A stretch of 64,000 nucleotides of DNA from JAYZDF01 sp036337945 (lineage in GTDB: Bacteria; Myxococcota; Kuafuiibacteriia; Kuafuiibacteriales; Kuafuiibacteriaceae), in assembly GCA_036337945.1 (NCBI GenBank), contig JAYZDF010000121.1, positions 3,577 through 67,576 of the forward strand, read 5' to 3'. A program made the translations under genes and the position numbers. Of the stretch, positions 61,110 through 64,000 are shown piece after piece (positions within the stretch are counted from its first letter, which is position 1; each line of letters opens with the position of its first letter). The notes under the pieces were generated by a model. It worked only from the letters and a program-made list of their open reading frames with translations, was not told the origin of the DNA and made no database searches.

Positions 61110-62948
61110 CTAAACTGGCGGATGCGGTTTCTTTTTCGGGGTTAGGCCGGCTCGATGCAACCTGATAATTCTCGCTGCATCGGCCGCATCATCGACGATA
61201 TGAAACATGTCCATATCCTCGTCTGAAATTGTCTTTAGCCGCTGATCTTCCGGTAAATCAGAATCCTTGTCGAGCATAACGCGCGCCATCTCATCTAAGA
61301 ATGGCTTCCAGAATTCGCTGCCAACCAAAACCAAAGGCCGCATAGGAATTTTCTCGCATTGCATCAAAGTTACGAGTTCAAAAATTTCGTCAAAGGTACC
61401 TACACCACCTGGGAGCGCCACTATGGCGTCGGTGTTCTCATATGTAAGAACTTTATGGGCGGCGCTGCTGTGTACGACCTCAAGCTTCTCTACTCGGTCA
61501 TCCAAATCATCGAAAGAGTCGCCTTCTTCAGCCAATAAAATTCCTTGAATCTTACTATCGGGACGCCCGGCCGCAGCACCTTCGCTCACTGCATTCATTA
61601 CGGCTCCTGCGGCGCCTGAACGAAGTGGAACCCCAGATTTTGCAAGCTTTTCGGCTATTTTTCGGGCGACAGGAATCTCCCGATCAGTATCTTTCAATCG
61701 TCGCCCGCCAATGAAGGTGACCGCACTAGGCAATTCAGACAAGGTCTCTAGACCTCTTTGGAGGTCAGACGCTAGTTGTTCAGCGCGCTCGAGACTGGGT
61801 TCGCTCGCTGGCGGAGAAGCTTTCGCTCGTTCTAGCAAATGCGGAAGCCCTTCTTCAGGCCCATCGACAACTTTCAAATTTTTAAAGATTTCAGGATCCA
61901 CCAAATCCCTTTCTTTCCAGGCCTTAGTGAGCTCATTGAGCATTCCTCCGTAAAACTCGGTGGAACACAGAACAGTCGGACGACCGTAGCGGACGACCTC
62001 AAACAATTCGTTCAGCGTGCCAACTCCGCCCGGAAAAACAACAAAACCATTGGCCTGCTCCGTCAGCGCTAATCTTCGAGGCAAGAAGTGAGCGAACTCT
62101 CGCATCTTCTCGATATAAGGGTTTGGTTTTTGCTCGAACGGCAGTTCTATTCGCGAACCCTGGGTAACGAGTTCGTCAGTCATCGACACACCCACATCTG
62201 GCATCAAGCGCATTAGTTTTTGGCGCGCATCCAAATATCCAATTGGGACAGCCTCCATCATTCCTGGACCCGCGCCAGTCCGAGTCAGTGTCATAAGAAG
62301 GGCCATATCTTCTGCCTTTGTTTCTTCACAGCAAGCTTCGATGAGTGCATTCTTCAGCGACGCTGCGTCGGTACCGCCATTTTGACCGAGGAGTTGCACA
62401 TTAACTTTCTCTGCTCCGTTAGAACCGACGGCGCAACCAAGAGCCACCGCCCTAGCCGCCTCAACAGCTTCTTCAGAGAAAACGCCTGAGTTCTCGGCGA
62501 CCGCAACAACCTCAGGAACTTTGGCCGCGACATTTGTGAGCAATACAGCTTCACCCCACACTTTTCCCTCGCTAAAGTGCTCATCCTCCGGTCGAACTCG
62601 AGCTCCGCCAAAAAAGCTAAAAGCGTCTTTGAGGCCAGAAACGAATTCCTGGACTTCTAAAATCTCGGTTCGCAGAAGCGCGGCAAGCTTTTCAGGATTC
62701 GCTGAGAAGCCAGCCCAATGCGCCGAATCTTCGACAGCAGCGCGGACATCTACAGTTCGCATGCCTTTGCTCGCGGCAACAGGGGTTGAAACAGCAGACC
62801 TCTCCGAAAGCTGTGTCACGGCAGTTCGATCAAGCTGGTCTAGCGCATTTACGGGAGTGGATTGACTCTTAACCTGTTTGGTAGAAACATCGGGGCTTTC
62901 GTGCGGTTTGATCTGCTTCGCCCCGATTATGCCCTGCTTTGAAACTTT
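61110..62948 (-). CDS. Tandem LOG-domain (lysine decarboxylase-like) enzyme
   Basis: 612 residues from GTG 62948, which has AGGAA upstream; a TTG at 62987 lies inside a hairpin and is rejected. Two LOG units follow about 90 N-terminal residues. The first shows FFGGARVR, RTGAGPGMMEA and VVFPGGVGTLNELFEV; the second FIGGRRLKD, the altered RSGAAGAVMNA and ALPGGVGTFDEIFELV. The PGGxGTxxE signature is in both; the GxGPGxM motif is degenerate in the second, so only the first may be fully active. LOG enzymes release the base from nucleoside 5'-monophosphates. First gene of the operon. Confidence 0.85.
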   Translation of the reverse strand, partial: KVSKQGIIGAKQIKPHESPDVSTKQVKSQSTPVNALDQLDRTAVTQLSERSAVSTPVAASKGMRTVDVRAAVEDSAHWAGFSANPEKLAALLRTEILEVQEFVSGLKDAFSFFGGARVRPEDEHFSEGKVWGEAVLLTNVAAKVPEVVAVAENSGVFSEEAVEAARAVALGCAVGSNGAEKVNVQLLGQNGGTDAASLKNALIEACCEETKAEDMALLMTLTRTGAGPGMMEAVPIGYLDARQKLMRLMPDVGVSMTDELVTQGSRIELPFEQKPNPYIEKMREFAHFLPRRLALTEQANGFVVFPGGVGTLNELFEVVRYGRPTVLCSTEFYGGMLNELTKAWKERDLVDPEIFKNLKVVDGPEEGLPHLLERAKASPPASEPSLERAEQLASDLQRGLETLSELPSAVTFIGGRRLKDTDREIPVARKIAEKLAKSGVPLRSGAAGAVMNAVSEGAAAGRPDSKIQGILLAEEGDSFDDLDDRVEKLEVVHSSAAHKVLTYENTDAIVALPGGVGTFDEIFELVTLMQCEKIPMRPLVLVGSEFWKPFLDEMARVMLDKDSDLPEDQRLKTISDEDMDMFHIVDDAADAARIIRLHRAGLTPKKKPHPPV

Positions 62949-62968
62949 CACCCTGTACCGTTCCTGAT

Positions 62969-62989
62969 ATTTGAGCAAAAGGCTCAAAT
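62969..62989 (-). promoter_or_regulatory. 5' hairpin / operator of the LOG operon
   Basis: A perfect 8-bp inverted repeat (ATTTGAGC 62969-62976, GCTCAAAT 62982-62989) with a 5-nt loop. It would lie at the extreme 5' end of the transcript, about 4 nt after the predicted start point. No T-run follows, so a terminator for secA is unlikely. Confidence 0.5.
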
Positions 62990-62999
62990 TGTGCTACTT

Positions 63000-63028
63000 A
63001 TCCTACATTTTAATGCAGATAGAGTAAA
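63000..63028 (-). promoter_or_regulatory. Promoter of the LOG operon
   Basis: Minus strand: -35 TTTACT (63023-63028), 17-bp spacer, -10 TAGGAT (63000-63005). Start point near 62993, just before the hairpin; leader about 45 nt with an AGGAA ribosome site. Confidence 0.45.
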
Positions 63029-63115
63029 GAGACGGTGGCCACATGCCGTATCAGGTCATAAGGCATCGATATTACGAAATGTTTGGGTGCTATCCTGCTC
63101 GAATAGAGTCTGGTA

Positions 63116-64000
63116 CTAAGCTTGGATTTGGGCCTGCGCTTTCGCTTCGTCTTCACGCATGTGGCACTTCTTATATTTCTTACCACTTCCACACCAGCAG
63201 GGGTCGTTACGTCCCGGGCGCTTGACCTTTTTCGGCGCGGCTGCGCGGCCAGGACCATCATCGTTACCGAGTCCATCCGAGCCCTTGTTTCCACTACTAC
63301 CTGCTAGCTGCGCTGCTCGCTGCAGCGCTTCTGCGGCTTGTCGTCGTTTGCGTTCTTGCTCTTCGATTTGGAGAGCCTCTTCGCGAGTTGCAAGCTCAAT
63401 GTTGTAAAGCTTGGTCAAAACGTTGTGGTCAATATCACTCATCATCGCTTCGAATAGTTGATAACCTTCTCGCTTGTATTCGATCTTGGGATCACGTTGA
63501 CCATAACCACGCAAATGAATCCCCTCTTTAAGATGATCCATATGAGTCAAATGTTCTCGCCAAAAGCTGTCAATCTCACGACTGTATAAGTTTCGAATGA
63601 AAAATCGCGAAACGGGCTCGACGACTTTATCCGTCACCTCAAGAGCATCCTTCGGTTTCAAGCCATCCTTGACCACCGCAAATCGTTCCTCGAACTCCTT
63701 AAATTTATCGTGCCAGCGTTTTTCCATCATCAGAAAAAGTTCGTCGAGGATATCTTCTGGCCGCATTTCGAAGATCTTCTTCGAATCAATCATCGATTGA
63801 ATGGACGCGCCAAAAACCATTTGAACTTTCGTCTTTAGGCCTTCTAAGTTCCACTCATCAGCCGCCGAAAATTTTGGACATGTTGCTTCTATAGTTTGGG
63901 CGAGGACTCTTTCAACGATGTCCATTATATCTTCGTCCATTGGGTCATCGCCTAGAACTTTGCGGCGAAGCTCATATACCGTTTTACGCTGCGTATTCAT
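63116..64000 (-). CDS. secA: Preprotein translocase ATPase SecA, C-terminal part
   Basis: Motor of the Sec export pathway. About 294 C-terminal residues are present; the gene continues beyond the right edge, the visible MNTQRKTVYELRR being the internal segment after the second nucleotide fold. Helical scaffold and wing text (FWREHLTHMDHLKEGIHLRGYGQRDPKIEYKREGYQLFEAMM) is intact. The tail is a Gly/Lys linker and the SEC-C zinc motif CWCGSGKKYKKCH, used for SecB and ribosome binding. Stop at 63116. Confidence 0.97.
   Translation of the reverse strand: MNTQRKTVYELRRKVLGDDPMDEDIMDIVERVLAQTIEATCPKFSAADEWNLEGLKTKVQMVFGASIQSMIDSKKIFEMRPEDILDELFLMMEKRWHDKFKEFEERFAVVKDGLKPKDALEVTDKVVEPVSRFFIRNLYSREIDSFWREHLTHMDHLKEGIHLRGYGQRDPKIEYKREGYQLFEAMMSDIDHNVLTKLYNIELATREEALQIEEQERKRRQAAEALQRAAQLAGSSGNKGSDGLGNDDGPGRAAAPKKVKRPGRNDPCWCGSGKKYKKCHMREDEAKAQAQIQA

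Noticed and set aside
62940..62990. Intrinsic terminator of secA
   Set aside because: The hairpin has no T-run on the minus strand and lies downstream of a promoter.
1..64000. CRISPR arrays, insertion sequences, prophage or integrase genes
   Set aside because: No regular direct repeats with spacers, transposase or integrase motifs were seen on either strand.

Overview
The window looks like chromosomal DNA from a deltaproteobacterial-type organism, most likely Myxococcota or the related Bradymonadales, with base composition that looks balanced by eye. Supporting traits are Ser/Thr kinases carrying PEGA domains, several TPR or PEGA envelope proteins, a zinc-ribbon/TPR protein, Cys-rich lipoproteins with Asp-Ala-Gly tails, a CarD/MXAN-like set of conserved hypotheticals, and a membrane-HEAT-cNMP fusion. 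I saw no tRNA, rRNA, insertion sequence, integrase, phage gene or CRISPR array. Both window ends cut genes: purD at the left and secA at the right.

Layout. 1-5.8 kb (minus): sigma-region-4 protein, purH, zinc-ribbon TPR protein, purD. 6-12.1 kb (minus): envelope and signalling genes (Cys-rich lipoproteins, a PEGA kinase, small membrane protein). 12.3-19.5 kb: dciA, an SRPBCC-like protein, then a plus-strand block nuoM, atpD, atpC facing a minus-strand rplU-rpmA-obgE operon. 19.6-25 kb: a multiheme cytochrome lipoprotein with a solute-binding lipoprotein, and a facing gene with a CcmI-type Ig-like domain. 25.2-31.1 kb (plus): the classical yceD-rpmF-plsX-fabH-fabG lipid operon, extended by a conserved hypothetical, a RING-like zinc protein and aat. 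31.1-37 kb: transporter-HEAT-cNMP fusion, B12-type radical SAM protein, HAD-like phosphatase. 37-42.3 kb: nuoE-F-J-K (minus) and a four-cluster ferredoxin coupled to a STAS protein (plus). 42.3-49.2 kb: small conserved proteins, a CNT nucleoside transporter and a MoxR-DUF58-transglutaminase operon whose last gene is broken by an in-frame stop. 49.3-58.6 kb: PEGA proteins, rpsB-tsf, TPR-PEGA plus FGE-like pair, second PEGA kinase. 58.8-63 kb (minus): tandem LOG-domain enzyme, an unknown beta-rich protein and a NadD-like nucleotidyltransferase as one operon; then the secA 3' end.

Respiratory genes are scattered: complex I is represented by nuoM alone and by nuoE-F-J-K without G, H, I; ATP synthase by atpD-atpC only. 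The rest must lie elsewhere.

Two signals stand out. First, at least six genes lacking a Shine-Dalgarno sequence carry a TTG-type -35, a 16-18 bp spacer and a TA-rich -10 that ends only 6-9 nt before the start codon, which predicts leaderless mRNAs. Second, the LOG-LOG / unknown / NadD-like operon has its own promoter and 5' hairpin and is the best candidate here for an undescribed nucleotide-handling system.
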